A DNA stretch of 64,000 bases, taken from assembly GCF_004127445.1 (NCBI RefSeq), contig NZ_QEXM01000013.1:62001-126000 (forward strand). The letters are read 5' to 3'. Both the position numbers and the translations under genes were made by a program. Of this stretch, positions 30,451-41,696 are shown in pieces (position 1 is the first letter of the stretch; every line of letters begins with the position of its first letter). The notes below the pieces were generated by a model that was given only the letters and a program-made list of their open reading frames with translations, was not told the DNA's origin and searched no databases. This DNA comes from Streptomyces alfalfae (GTDB lineage: Bacteria; Actinomycetota; Actinomycetes; Streptomycetales; Streptomycetaceae).

Positions 30451-33400
30451 TCCACGTGTCACAGCACCACCAGGACCAGGACCAAGTCCTCGATCGCGTC
30501 GCCGTCATCGGCATGGCGGGCCGCTTTCCCGGCGCCGGCGACGTGGAGACCCTCTGGAGCAACCTCGAAGAGGGCCGCGAGGGCATCACCGTCTTCACCG
30601 AGGAGGAACTCGCCGAAGCCGGCGTCGACCCCGCTTCCCTCGCCCGTGACGACTACGTCCGGGCCAAGGGCGCGCTGGAGGACGCCGACCTGTTCGACGC
30701 GGGCTTCTTCGGCTTCAGCCCCCGCGAGGCCGAGCTCCTCGATCCCCAGCACCGCGTCTTCCTCGAATGCGCCTGGCACGCGCTGGAGTCCGCCGGCGTC
30801 GACCCGGCCCGCTTCGAGGGCCGCATCGGTGTCTTCGCGGGCGCGGGCCTCAACACGTACCTGCTGTTCAACCTCATGAACAACCAGCAGGTGCTGGAGA
30901 GGTCCGGCATGTACCAGGTGATGCTCGCCTCGGACAAGGACTTCCTGGCCACCCGCACCGCGTACAAGCTGGACCTGAAGGGTCCCGCGATCACCGTGCA
31001 GACGGCCTGCTCCACCTCGCTGACCGCGGTGCACCTGGCCTGCCAGAGCCTGCTCAACGGCGAGTGCGACATCGCCCTGGCCGGCGGCGTGTCCGTGAGC
31101 GCCCCGCTGCGCGCCGGCTACGTGCACGAACCCGGCGGCATCCTCTCCCCGGAAGGGACCTGCCGGGCCTTCGACGCCGACGCGCAGGGGACCGTGCCCG
31201 GCAACGGCGCCGGCATCGTCGTCCTGCGCCGCCTCGCCGACGCGCGGGCCGAGGGCGACAGCGTCGACGCGGTCGTCCTGGCCACCGCCACCAACAACGA
31301 CGGCTCCCTGAAGGCCGGTTACACCGCGCCGAGCGTCGACGGCCAGGCCGAGGTGGTGACCGAGGCGCTGGAGCTGGCCGGCATCGACCCCGCCACCGTC
31401 GGTTACGTCGAGACCCACGGCACCGGCACCCCGCTCGGCGACCCCATCGAGCTCGCCGCGCTCACGCGTGCCTACGGCGCGGACGCCGACGGCGGTGACC
31501 GCTGCGCGATCGGCTCGGTCAAGAGCAACGTCGGCCACCTCGACGCGGCCGCCGGTGTCACCGGGCTCATCAAGGCGGCTCTGGCGCTCAAGCACGAGGC
31601 GATCCCGCCGACCCTGCACTGGGAGCGGCCCAACCCCGGCCTGCGGCTGGAGTCCGGGCCGTTCTACGTGAACACCGCGCTGCGCGCCTGGCCGCGCCAG
31701 GATGTGCCCCGCCGGGCCGGCGTGAGCTCCTTCGGCATTGGCGGCACGAACGTCCACGTGGTCCTGGAAGAGGCGCCCGCCGAGGAACCGGCCCGCCACC
31801 GCGAGGGAGCAGACGGCGCCGCACGGCCCCATCTGCTGCCGCTCTCGGCGAAGTCGGCGCCCGCGCTCGCGGAGGCCGCCGGACGGCTGGCCGACCGGCT
31901 GGAGAGCGGCGCGGAACTCCCCCTGGACGCCACCGCGCACACCCTGGCCCGCCGCAGGGCCCAGTTCGCCCACCGCGGCGCCGTCGTCGCCCGCACCAAT
32001 GGCGAGGCCGTCGCCGCGCTGCGCAGGCTGGCGCAGGCCCCGCCCGCGGCCGCCGCCGCGGACGACGCCCCGGTCGCCTTCCTCTTCCCCGGGCAGGGCT
32101 CCCAGTACCCCGGCATGGCGCGCGGCCTGTACGAACGGCGGGGCGTCTTCGCCGCCGAGTTCGACCGCTGCGCCGAGCTGTTCAACCCGTATCTGGGTGA
32201 GGACCTGCGCGCCCTGGTGCTCGACGGGGACGATCCGCGCGGCGCCGAACGGCTGCGGGGGACCCGGCTCGCCCAGAGCACGCTGTTCTGCGTCGAGTAC
32301 GCCCTCGCGCGGCAGTGGCAGTCCTGGGGCGTCGAGCCGCGCGCCATGGCCGGTCACAGCATCGGCGAGTACGTCGCCGCCTGCCTGGCGGGCGTGTTCT
32401 CGCTCCGGGACGCGGTGCGTCTGGTCGCCGCCCGCGGCCGTCTCGTCCAGGAGATGCCACCCGGCGCGATGCTCAGCGTCTTCCTCTCGGAGGAGGAGAC
32501 CGCCGCCCGGCTGGGCGAGGGCCTGGCCGTCGTCGCCGTCAACTCCACGGCGCTCACCGTGGTCGCCGGTGAGCCGGGGGCCGTCGACGCCTTCGAGCGG
32601 CGCCTCAAGGACGAGGGGGTGGGCTGCCGTCGGCTGCACACCTCGCACGCCTTCCACTCCCCCGACATGGACGGCGCCGTGGCCCCGTTCGTCGAGGAGG
32701 TCCGCGCCGTCACCCTGAACCCCCCGGTCATCCCGTTCCTGTCGAACGTCACCGGCACCTGGATCACCGACCAGGAGGCGACCAGCCCGGAGTACTGGGG
32801 TGCGCATCTGCGCCGACCCGTCCGGTTCTCCGACGCGCTCGACGTACTGCTCGCCGACCCCTTCCTCGTTCCGCTGGAGGCCGGCCCCGGCCAGAACCTG
32901 GCCAACTTCGTGCGCGCCCACCGGTCCTGGTCGCCCACGCGCACCGTCGCGGGCTCCCTGCCCCACCCCGGCGATCGCGCCGACGCCGAAGCCCACCTGC
33001 TGACCGGCCTGGGGGCCGTCTGGGGCGCGGGGGTCTATGTCGACTGGGCATCCGTCCTGGGCACCGGCCACCGGCCGCCCGTGCCCCTGCCCGCCTACCC
33101 CTTCCAACGGCGGCGCTTTTGGGTCGAGCCCTCCGGGCGGCCCGGCGCGCCGCGGCAGACCGGTCCCGAGCGCACCGACGCGGACGACTGGTTCTACGCC
33201 CCCGTCTGGCAGCGCCTCGCCCTGCCGTCCCGGCGAGCGGCCGCCGCCACGGGCGACACCTGGGTCGTCCTGGGCGCGGAAGTCGCCCTGGGCGAGGCCG
33301 TCGCGGCCCGTCTGGCGAAGGCCGGGGACCACGTCGTGCGCGTCACGGCCGGCGCCGGCCCGCGGCAAAGCGGCGAGGACGCCTGGGTCCTCGATCCCGC

Positions 33401-36167
33401 CGACCGGGACCACCTGTCCGCGCTCGCCTCGTCCCTGGCCGCGTCCTCCTCCGCGGCCGGGGACGGGCGGCGCATCCGCTTCGTCCACCTGTGGAGCATG
33501 GCCAAGGGGCCGGGCCGCGCCGCATCGGCCCACGCCCGGCTGGACGCCGCGCGCCGCGCCGGCTTCGACAGCCTCCTGGCGCTCGCCCAGGCCCTCGGCT
33601 CAAGAGGGCTGCCCGCGCCGGTCACCCTCGACGTGCTCTGCGAGGGGGTGTTCGACGTCACGGGCGAGGAGGCGCTGACGCCCGAGAACGCCCTCCTGCT
33701 CGGGGCGGCCACGGTGATCCCGCAGGAGACCGCGGGCACGAAGTGCCGCGTCTGGGACGTCACCGGCGCCGCCGTGGACCGGGCCGCCGACACCGTCCTC
33801 GCGGCTCTCGACGGCACCGGCGCCGGCACGGAACTCGCCGTGCGCGGGCGGCACGTGTGGGTCCGCGGCTTCGACCGGGTGGACTGGGTCGCCGGCGCGG
33901 AGCCCGGGCGCACCGCGCTGCGCGACGGCGGCGTCTACCTCGTGACCGGCGGCCTCGGCGGCGTCGGCCTCGCCCTCGCCGAGCACATCGCCGCCACGGT
34001 CGACCGGCCGGTTTTGGCCCTGCTGGGCCGCTCCGCGTTCCCCGCGCCCGGGACCTGGGATGCCCACCTCGGCGCGCACGGCGACGCCGACCCCACCAGC
34101 GTGCTCATCCGGCGGCTGCGCCGTCTGGAATCGGCCGGTGCCCGTCTGGTCCTGCCGCGCGCCGACGTCACCGACGAGGCGCAGATGCGCCGGGCCGTCG
34201 GTGAGGTGCGGGCGGCGGCAGGGCCCCTCAACGGCGTCATCCACGCCGCCGGCCTGCCCTCCCAGGGCATGATCCTCACCAAGTCCCCGGACGACGCGGC
34301 GCGGGTCCTCGCCGCCAAGACGCACGGCGTGCTCGTCCTCGACGAGGTCTGCCGCGACGACGGGCTGGACTTCATGTTCCTGTGCTCCTCCGTGACTGCC
34401 GTCCTCGGCGGGCCGGGACAGAGCGACTACGCGGCCGCCAACGCCTTCCTCGACGCGTGGGCCCAGGACAAGCGCCGCAGAAGCGGACTGCCGGTCACCG
34501 CTGTCGGCTGGGACACCTGGCGCGAGGTGGGCATGGCCGCCGGCCTCGGCTCCCGGTTCGGCCTCGGCTCGGGGACGCCGCTCGAGGGCCACCCGCTGCT
34601 GCGGCGCCTGGTGCGTTCCACCCCCACATCCCGCACCTACAGCACGGTCCTGAGCACCGAGGACAGCTGGATCGTGGCGGACCACCGGATCGAGGGCCAC
34701 GGGCTGGTCCCCGGCACCGCCTACCTGGAACTGGTACGGGCCGCCGTCGCCGAACAGGCCGCCGGGCGGGACATCGAGATCGGCGACGTGCAGTACATGA
34801 TCCCCGTCGTCGTCCCCGACGGGCAGAGCCGGGAGGTCTTCACCACCATCGAGGAACGCGACGGCCGGTGGCACTTCGCGGTGCAGAGCCAGAGCGGTGC
34901 GCCCGGCGCCGCGGCCTGGATCGATCACGCGCGCGGCACCGTCGCCTTCCCGGAACGCGCGCCGGAGACCGTAAGGGACCTGGAGGAACTCCGTGCCGGC
35001 TGCGCGGTGACGAAGGTCCTCGACACCGAGGAGTCCATCAAGCTCGGCCTGCGCCTGGACCGGTTCGAGAAGGGCGGGCCGATCGCGTTCTCCTTCGGGC
35101 CGCGCTGGAAGTGCATGCGGGAGATACAGGTCGGCCCGCGGCGGGTGATGGCGACCCTGCGCCTCGACGAGGCCCACCACGCCGACCTCGACGACTACCT
35201 GCTCCACCCCGCGCTGCTCGACGCCGCGGGCGGCACCGCGCGGGTCCACGCCCCCGACACCTTCTACCTGCCGTTCAGCTATCGCAGCCTGCGCTTCTTC
35301 CACGGCCTGACCAGCACCGTCCACGCCTATGTGGAGGTCAAGGGCGCGGCGGACTCCGCGGGCGAGACCAGTACGTGCGACATCGAGCTCCTCGACCCGG
35401 ACGGCCGGCTGCTGGCCCGCATCGGCGATTTCACCATCAAGCGGATCAACGACCCTGCCGGCCTGCGCGATCAGATCCTGCGGTCCGCCGAGCCCCCCGC
35501 CGACGGCGGGAGGGCGGAGCAGGAGGAGCCCGCCGCCGGCGCCCTGCGCACCCTCGCCGAGGGGATCACCGAGGAGCAGGGCAAGGAGGTCTTCGCCCGT
35601 CTCCTGGGCGCGTCCGGCCTGCCCGGCCAGGTCCTCGTCAGCCACCGGGACTTCACCTCCGTACGCGAACTGGCCAGGTCCCTGACCCCCGAGCGGCTGC
35701 AGCGGGAGATGGAGCAGTTCGCCCCGCCGGGCGCCAGCCATCCCCGCCCCGAGCTGGACACGCCCTACGTCGCGCCCCGCACGGATCGCGAGCGGGCCGT
35801 CGCCGAGGTGTGGCAGGACCTCCTCGGGGTGGAGGGGGTCGGCGTCGACGACGACTTCTTCGCCCTCGGCGGGCACTCGCTGGCCGCGGTCCAGATCGGG
35901 GCCCGGCTCAAGGAGCGGCTGGGAAGCGAACTCGACCTGCGGACCTTCTTCGACCTGCCCACCGTCGCCCACACCGCCGCACTCCTGGAGGCGGGCCCGG
36001 CGGCCTCGGCGGAGCCCAGGAACACCATCGAGGTGCTCAGCCGCGCCGAGTCCGCAGAGGACCTGGACCCGCTCGCCGAACTGACCGACGACGAGGTGGA
36101 GGAGGAGCTGCGCCGGCTGCTGGCCTCGGAGGAGCTGGCCACGGAAGACCAGGAGGGCCGGGCATGA
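30447..36167 (+). CDS. PKS4: KS-AT-KR-DH-T (1906 aa)
   Basis: KS about 15-437 (TACSTS, ETHGTGT, NVGHLDAAAG), AT 541-881 (GHSIG; HAFH at 734-737, hence malonyl-CoA), structural plus catalytic KR 911-1361 (TGGLGGVG, QSDYAAAN), DH 1378-1664 (HRIEGHGLVP with the catalytic His; HPALLDAAGG keeps the Asp but has Gly where Gln/His usually follows), and a T domain 1785-1850 whose LGGHSL core looks more like a PCP than an ACP. KR preceding DH is not the usual order for a cis-AT module. Following the Ser module it would make a 4-amino-5-hydroxy-pent-2-enoyl unit. The acidic tail (DDEVEEELRRLL) looks like a C-terminal linker to a downstream C domain. The GTG at 30447 overlaps the previous stop; the GTG at 30456 is an alternative. 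The stop overlaps the SDR start. Confidence 0.93.
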
Positions 36168-36931
36168 GCACGAGCGCCCCGGCCGGGGCGCGGCAGGCCG
36201 CCCCGGTGGCGCTGGTGGCGGGCGGCACGCGCGGCATCGGCCGCGCCGTCGCGGTGCGGCTGGCCCGGGACGGTTTCGACGTGGCGGTGTGCTACGCCTC
36301 CGACTCCACCGCCGCCCAGAGCCTGGTGGAGGAGATCGAGGCGCTGGGCCGGCGCTCCTGCGTCCGCCGCACCGACGTCGGCGACAGCCTGGCGGTGGAG
36401 GAGTTCGTCGACGTGGCCGAGGACAGGCTCGGCCCAGTCTCCGCCGTGGTCACCTCGGCGGCCGTGCTGCGCGACGGCCCGCTGGCGGCGATGGAGGACG
36501 ACGACTGGGCCGCTGTGCAGCGGGTCAACCTCGATGGCACCTACTACGTCTGCCGCACCGTCATCAACGGCATGATCGAGCGCCGCAGCGGTGCGATCGT
36601 GACGATGTCCTCCATCGCCGGTCTGTACGGCAACGCCGGGCAGACCAACTACGCCGCGTCGAAGGCCGGGATCATCGGGTTCACCAAGTCCCTGGCCCGG
36701 GAGAGCGGGCGGTACGGGATCAGGGCGAACGTCGTCGTGCCCGGTTTCGTCGCCACCGACCCCGTCATGGAGCTGCCGGGCGACCTGCGGGAGCAGTTCC
36801 GGCAGCGCATTCCGCTGGGCCGGTTCGGCGAGCCGCACGAAGTGGCCGACCTGGTCTCCTTCCTGCTCTCGGACCGGGCCGCGTACATCACCGGCGCCAC
36901 CTTCCAGATCGACGGCGGCGTGGCCGTCTGA
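36164..36931 (+). CDS. FabG-like short-chain reductase
   Basis: A 255-residue SDR: VAGGTRGIGRAV binds NADPH, the SSIAG...YAASK stretch holds the catalytic Ser-Tyr-Lys, and the tail is GATFQIDGG. It is most similar to 3-oxoacyl-ACP reductases. It overlaps the PKS4 stop by ATGA, so it is tightly coupled to the assembly line. It could reduce the beta-keto group left by the KR-less PKS2 in trans, or a 3-ketoacyl-CoA made by the KASIII and thiolase encoded just downstream to feed the CCR. Both are inferences. Confidence 0.92.
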   Translation: MSTSAPAGARQAAPVALVAGGTRGIGRAVAVRLARDGFDVAVCYASDSTAAQSLVEEIEALGRRSCVRRTDVGDSLAVEEFVDVAEDRLGPVSAVVTSAAVLRDGPLAAMEDDDWAAVQRVNLDGTYYVCRTVINGMIERRSGAIVTMSSIAGLYGNAGQTNYAASKAGIIGFTKSLARESGRYGIRANVVVPGFVATDPVMELPGDLREQFRQRIPLGRFGEPHEVADLVSFLLSDRAAYITGATFQIDGGVAV

Positions 36932-36980
36932 CCCGCGCGGGCGCGCCACGCGCCGGAACACGACCAGAGAGAGGCACACC

Positions 36981-37769
36981 ATGCGCAACCCGTGGTTCGT
37001 CCAGTCGGAGCCGGCCGACGAGCCGGGCATCCGTCTCTTCTGCCTGCCGTATGCGGGCGGGAACGCGTCGGCGTACCGGACCTGGCGCGATCTGGCCCCC
37101 GAGCATGTGCGGGTGCATCCGCTGGAGCTGCCCGGCCGCGGCACCCGCTGGAACGAGACCCCGGTGAGCAGGATGCCCCTGGTCACCGGGATGCTGGCCG
37201 ACGTGCTCGCCGGGCACCTGGACCGGCCCTACGCCCTGTTCGGCCACAGCATGGGCGGCCTGATCGCCTTCGAACTGGCCAGGACGCTGCGCGAGCGGGG
37301 GCTGCCCCAGCCGGCGCACCTGTTCGTCTCCGGTTCGGCCGCCCCCGACGTGCCGCGCACCCGGCGGCCGATCCACGCGGCGCCGGACGCCGAGGTGATC
37401 GAGGAGCTGCGTTTCCTCGGCGGCACCCCGCCCGAACTCCTCGCCGACGCCGCGCTGATGGAGCTGGTCCTGCCCGCGTTGCGCGCCGACTTCTGCCTTT
37501 TGGAGACCTACGAGTACCGGGCCCTTGCGCCGCTGACGGTGCCGTTGACGGTCTTCGGGGGCCAGGCGGACCCGCTCGTGGCGAGCGCGCAGCTGCACCT
37601 GTGGCTGCGGCAGGCCCGCGACCACTCGCGTCTCGTCATCCTGCCCGGTGAGCACTTCTTCCTGCACTCGGCGGTCCGCGACGTACTGGCCACGGTCACC
37701 GACGCCCTGGCCGGCGCGGCTTCGCCGGTCCCGGCACACGCTGTCGGGTCGTCGCCGAGCTCCATTTGA
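36981..37769 (+). CDS. Type II thioesterase
   Basis: A 262-residue alpha/beta hydrolase of the NRPS/PKS editing thioesterase family. The nucleophile elbow is GHSMGG (Ser90), the acid is Asp197 in GQADPL and the base His225 in GEHFFLH; LFCLPYAGG at the N-terminus is typical. Such enzymes hydrolyse wrongly primed or stalled acyl groups from carrier proteins. As no synthetase in the window has its own TE domain, a role in final release cannot be excluded, but the sequence is of the editing type. The ATG is preceded by GAGAGAGG. Confidence 0.93.
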   Translation: MRNPWFVQSEPADEPGIRLFCLPYAGGNASAYRTWRDLAPEHVRVHPLELPGRGTRWNETPVSRMPLVTGMLADVLAGHLDRPYALFGHSMGGLIAFELARTLRERGLPQPAHLFVSGSAAPDVPRTRRPIHAAPDAEVIEELRFLGGTPPELLADAALMELVLPALRADFCLLETYEYRALAPLTVPLTVFGGQADPLVASAQLHLWLRQARDHSRLVILPGEHFFLHSAVRDVLATVTDALAGAASPVPAHAVGSSPSSI

Positions 37770-37843
37770 GCTGCGCCGTGCGATGCCGCCCGGGGCCGCC
37801 GCAACGCCCTCGTCTTTCGCAACGTGACCCTTTTGGAGGACCC

Positions 37844-38815
37844 GTGACCGCCACCACCGCCGGCCGCATCCTGTCGATCGCCCACCATCAGCCGACACGC
37901 GTGCTGGCCAATGACGAGCTAGCCGCCATGGTCGACACCTCCGACGAGTGGATCAGGTCCCGCGTCGGCATCACCACACGTCACATCGCCGCCGAGGACG
38001 AGAGCGTCGCGGACATGGCCGTCGGGGCCGCCGCCAAGGCCGTCGCCCGGGCGGGTGTGGACGCCGCGGACATCGACCTGGTGCTCGTCGCCACGTGCAC
38101 GGCGGTGGACCGGATGCCGAGCACCGCCGCCCGGGTCGCCCACCAGCTGGGGGTTCCGACCGCCGCCGTCTTCGACCTCAACGCCGCCTGCGCCGGGTTC
38201 ACCTACGCGCTCGCCACCGCCGATCTCGCCATCCGGGGCGGCGGCAGCCAGACCGCGCTGGTGATCGGCGCGGACAAGATGAGCGACTTCCTGGACTGGA
38301 CGGACCGGACGAGCTGCGTCATCTTCGGCGACGGGGCCGGCGCCGCGGTCGTCACCGCGGCCGACGCCTCCCGGGGCGACCTGATCGGGCCGGTGGTGTG
38401 GGGTTCGCAGCCCGAACGCGGCTCGGCCATCACCTTGGGCACCACGGGGCCGGCCGGCCCGCCCGCCCTGTTCCGTCAGGACGGGCACGTGGTCTACCGC
38501 TGGGCGATGACCTCGCTCGCGCCGGTGGCGCGCCGCGCCTGCGAGCGGGCCGGTGTCGCCCCCGCCGACCTGGCCGCCGTCGTGACGCACCAGGCCAACC
38601 TGCGGATCATCGAGGCCGTGACCCGGCAGATCGGCGCCACCGGCGCGGTCGTCGCCCGCGATGTCGTCGACTCGGGCAACACCTCGGCGGCCAGCGTCCC
38701 CCTGGCCCTGTCCAAGCTCGTGGAACGGGCCGAGGTCCCCAGCGGCGCGCCGGTCCTGCTGCTCGGCTTCGGCGCCGGTCTCTCCTACGCGGCCCAAGTG
38801 GTCGGCTGCCCCTGA
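37844..38815 (+). CDS. KASIII (FabH-like) ketosynthase
   Basis: A 323-residue KASIII with an intact triad: Cys116 (NAACAGF), His249 (THQAN) and Asn279 (SGNTSAAS). The GTG at 37844 is chosen because TTGGAGGACCC stands directly before it. It sits between the type II thioesterase and a thiolase. KASIII enzymes condense an acyl-CoA with malonyl-ACP or malonyl-CoA. In clusters with a CCR, such a pair plus a reductase can make the enoyl-CoA precursor of a branched alkylmalonyl extender; ansalactam-type pathways are the known parallel. That role is inferred from context only; priming a fatty acid for the FAAL is the alternative. Confidence 0.92.
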   Translation: MTATTAGRILSIAHHQPTRVLANDELAAMVDTSDEWIRSRVGITTRHIAAEDESVADMAVGAAAKAVARAGVDAADIDLVLVATCTAVDRMPSTAARVAHQLGVPTAAVFDLNAACAGFTYALATADLAIRGGGSQTALVIGADKMSDFLDWTDRTSCVIFGDGAGAAVVTAADASRGDLIGPVVWGSQPERGSAITLGTTGPAGPPALFRQDGHVVYRWAMTSLAPVARRACERAGVAPADLAAVVTHQANLRIIEAVTRQIGATGAVVARDVVDSGNTSAASVPLALSKLVERAEVPSGAPVLLLGFGAGLSYAAQVVGCP

Positions 38816-38828
38816 GCACCATTCGGAC

Positions 38829-38851
38829 GGGCCTCCTCGCGCGGGAGGCCC
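38829..38851 (+). other. Intergenic hairpin between KASIII and thiolase genes
   Basis: An 8-bp stem (GGGCCTCC/GGAGGCCC) with a 7-nt loop in the 57-bp gap between the two genes. There is no U tract, so it is more likely a partial terminator or an mRNA processing or stability element than an operon end. Confidence 0.5.
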
Positions 38852-38872
38852 CGGGACACAAGGAGTCGCTCC

Positions 38873-40099
38873 ATGTCGGAGCAGGTATGGATCGCCGGGG
38901 TGGGGATGACGAGATTCGCCCGCCACGACGGCCGCGGTGTGCCGGACCTGGCGGCGGAGGCCGTGCGCGAGGCGCTGGCCGACGCGGGGCTGGAGCGCCG
39001 GCACGTGGAGGCGGCCTTCTTCGGGAACACCACCCAGGGGGCGCTGCAGGGGCAGCTCATGGTGGGCGGTCAGATCGCGCTGCGGGGCATGGGCTTTGAG
39101 CGGATACCGATGTACAACGTCGAGAACGCCTGCGCCACGGGTGCCTCGGCGCTGCATCTGGCGGCCGATCAGGTCCGTGCCGGCGCCGTGGACATCGCGC
39201 TCGCGGTGGGTTCGGAGAAGATGAACGTCGCCGACAGGGACCGGACCATGGCGGTCTTCGAGGGCGCGTACGACGTGTCGGACCCCGCGGGGCTGACGGC
39301 GTCGCTGACCGCGCTGGGCGGCGAGGTCGATGACGCGCACGCGGGCCGGCGCAGCGTCTTCATGGACATCTACGCGGCCATGGCACGCGCGCACATGCGG
39401 CGCTTCGGCACCACGCAGCGGCAGTTCGCCGCGGTCTCGGCCAAGAACCACCGGCATTCCGTGCACAACCCCAGGGCCCAGCACCGCAAGGACTTCACCG
39501 TCGACGAGGTCCTGGCCGCGCGTGCCCTGTCGTTCCCGCTGACCGTTCCGATGTGCGCGCCAGTCACCGACGGGGCGGCGGCCGTGGTGGTCTGCGGGCA
39601 GCGGGGGCTGCGGCGGCTGGTGGGGCGCGGCCGGTCGGTGCGCGTCCTGGCGAACGTGGCCGGCACCGGCGTCGTCCGCGCGCAGGACGCGTGGGAGCAG
39701 CACATCAGCGGGCTGCTGGCGGGCCGGGCGTACGAGCGGGCCGGGGTGGGGCCGCAGGACATCGACGTGGCCGAACTGCACGACGCCACGGCCTTCGGGG
39801 AGATCCAGCAGTGCGAACTGCTCGGCCTGTGCGAGCCGGGGGCGGGCGGCGCGGCCGCGGAGGCCGGGGAGACGGCGCTGGGCGGCCGTATCCCGGTGAA
39901 CCCGTCGGGCGGCCTGGAGGCCAAGGGGCACCCGCTGGGTGCGACGGGTCTTGCCCAGGTGTACGAGCTGGTGCAGCAGTTGCGCGGCGAGGCCGGTGTC
40001 CGGCAGGTGTCCGGGGCCCGTGTCGCGCTGGCGGAGAACAGCGGCGGCTTCTACGGCGGCGAGGAAGCGGTCGCCGCGATCACGGTGCTGGGGGCGTAA
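38873..40099 (+). CDS. Thiolase-like acyl-CoA acetyltransferase
   Basis: A 408-residue thiolase-fold protein of the SCP-x/lipid-transfer type. The nucleophile Cys87 (ENACATG) and the GHPLGATG motif with His353 are present, and the C-terminal glycine loop reads ENSGGFYGG. It could make or cleave a 3-ketoacyl-CoA, as part of short beta-oxidation-like chemistry supplying the CCR or starter unit. Its stop is followed immediately by the start of the acyl-CoA ligase (TAAATG), so the two are translated together. The true substrate is not evident. Confidence 0.88.
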   Translation: MSEQVWIAGVGMTRFARHDGRGVPDLAAEAVREALADAGLERRHVEAAFFGNTTQGALQGQLMVGGQIALRGMGFERIPMYNVENACATGASALHLAADQVRAGAVDIALAVGSEKMNVADRDRTMAVFEGAYDVSDPAGLTASLTALGGEVDDAHAGRRSVFMDIYAAMARAHMRRFGTTQRQFAAVSAKNHRHSVHNPRAQHRKDFTVDEVLAARALSFPLTVPMCAPVTDGAAAVVVCGQRGLRRLVGRGRSVRVLANVAGTGVVRAQDAWEQHISGLLAGRAYERAGVGPQDIDVAELHDATAFGEIQQCELLGLCEPGAGGAAAEAGETALGGRIPVNPSGGLEAKGHPLGATGLAQVYELVQQLRGEAGVRQVSGARVALAENSGGFYGGEEAVAAITVLGA

Positions 40100-41656
40100 A
40101 TGGCGATCATCGATTTCTTCGACCGCGGCCGGCGGCGCGCGCCGGGCTCCGTCGCCTATGTGTGCGGCGCGGAGTCCTGGACGTTCGACGAGGCGGGCGA
40201 GCTGTCGTGCCGGATCTCGCACGCCCTGGCGCGGGCGGGCTGCGGCCGGGGGGTAAAGGCGGGCGTGCTCTCGCCCAATGACGCGCGGGCCTGGATCGGC
40301 GTCCTCGGCATCTGGCGGGCCGGTGTGACCTGGGTGCCGCTGAACCCGACCACTCCGCCTGCGGACCTGCGGCGCGTGATCGACGCGTTCGACTGCGAGG
40401 TGCTGTTCTTCCACAGTTCGACGGCGTCGGCCGTGGCCGAGCTCGCGCCGTCGCTGCCGAAGGTCAGGCAGTACGTGTGCCTGGACGCAGCGGCGGCCGG
40501 CGCCCCGTCTTTGGCGCAGTGGACGCACGGCCTGCCGGTGACGCCACCGCGCACGCGCTACGAGATGGACGACGTGGTGGCGATCTCCTCGACCGGCGGC
40601 ACGACCGGCGCGCCGAAGGGCGTGATGAACACGCACCGGTCCCTGTCCACCTGCCTGGCACATCTGATGATGGCCTTCCACTACGAGTGCGACGACCCGG
40701 TCGTCGACCTGGCGGCGCTGCCCCTGAGCCACGCCTCCGGTGTGATCAGCCTCGCCGCCACGGCGCGCGGCGGCACGGTGGTCTTCCTGCCGGGGGCCGA
40801 ACCGACGGCGATCCTCGACGCCATCGAGCGGCATCAGGTCACCGAGCTCTTCCTCGCCCCCACGGTCGTCTACCGGCTGATGGAGACGCCGGGGCTCACC
40901 GAGCGCGATCTGTCCTCCTTGCGCTATCTGCTGTACGCGGCGGCGCCCATGTCGGCCGAGAAGCTGCGGCGGGCCATCGAGCTGTTCGGACCGGTTCTGA
41001 TGGAGTGCTACGGGCAGGTGGAAGCGTTCGCGGGGGTGTCCTTCATGCGTCCCGACGAGCACTTCACCGACGGCTCCATAGCGCCTGACGCACGGCTGAC
41101 GTCGTGCGGCCGCCCCTATCCGCTGGTCTGCGTCGAGATCCGCGACGGCGAGGGGCAGCAGGTCCCGGTGGGCGAGTCGGGGGAGGTCTGCGTCCGCGGT
41201 GACCTCGTGATGAAGGGCTACTACGCGGATCCCCGCAGGACGGCCGAGACGGTCGTCGACGGCTGGCTGCACACCGGCGACATCGGCCACTTCGACGCGG
41301 ACGGCTATCTGTTCATCACCGACCGCAAGAAGGACATGATCATTTCTGGCGGGGTGAACATCTACCCGAGCGAGATCGAGCAGGTCATCTGGGGCCACCC
41401 GGCGGTCCAGGACTGCGCGGTCATCGGTGTTCCGCACGAGGACTGGGGAGAGGCGGTCACCGCGGTGGTGGAGCTCAATCCGGGCGCCCGGCCGTCCGGT
41501 GAGGAACTGATCGCGCTGTGCAAGAAGACGCTCGGCAGCATCCGCGCGCCCAAACACGTGGACTTCGTCACCGCCCTGCCCCGCAGCGCGAACGGCAAGG
41601 TCCTCAAACGCGCCGTACGCCAACGCTACTGGGCCGGCCGCACCCGGCAGGTCTGA
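40100..41656 (+). CDS. Acyl-CoA synthetase (AMP-forming)
   Basis: A 518-residue ANL-family ligase: P-loop STGGTTGAPKGVM, hinge region DGWLHTGD, GGVNIYPSEIE and the catalytic C-terminal lysine in SANGKVLKR. It lacks the FAAL-type insertion and is most like CoA ligases for medium-chain or cyclic carboxylic acids, so it probably makes an acyl-CoA for the neighbouring KASIII/thiolase/SDR set. YGQVEAF replaces the usual YG-x-TE motif. The start codon abuts the thiolase stop. The substrate is unknown. Confidence 0.9.
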   Translation: MAIIDFFDRGRRRAPGSVAYVCGAESWTFDEAGELSCRISHALARAGCGRGVKAGVLSPNDARAWIGVLGIWRAGVTWVPLNPTTPPADLRRVIDAFDCEVLFFHSSTASAVAELAPSLPKVRQYVCLDAAAAGAPSLAQWTHGLPVTPPRTRYEMDDVVAISSTGGTTGAPKGVMNTHRSLSTCLAHLMMAFHYECDDPVVDLAALPLSHASGVISLAATARGGTVVFLPGAEPTAILDAIERHQVTELFLAPTVVYRLMETPGLTERDLSSLRYLLYAAAPMSAEKLRRAIELFGPVLMECYGQVEAFAGVSFMRPDEHFTDGSIAPDARLTSCGRPYPLVCVEIRDGEGQQVPVGESGEVCVRGDLVMKGYYADPRRTAETVVDGWLHTGDIGHFDADGYLFITDRKKDMIISGGVNIYPSEIEQVIWGHPAVQDCAVIGVPHEDWGEAVTAVVELNPGARPSGEELIALCKKTLGSIRAPKHVDFVTALPRSANGKVLKRAVRQRYWAGRTRQV

Positions 41657-41696
41657 GAGCCCCCGTGTCATCCCCGTTGCGGAAAGGCAGGGCAGC

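Noticed and set aside
36981..37769. Dedicated chain-releasing thioesterase
   Set aside because: The sequence is of the stand-alone editing type II class; a releasing role is not excluded but is not the default reading.
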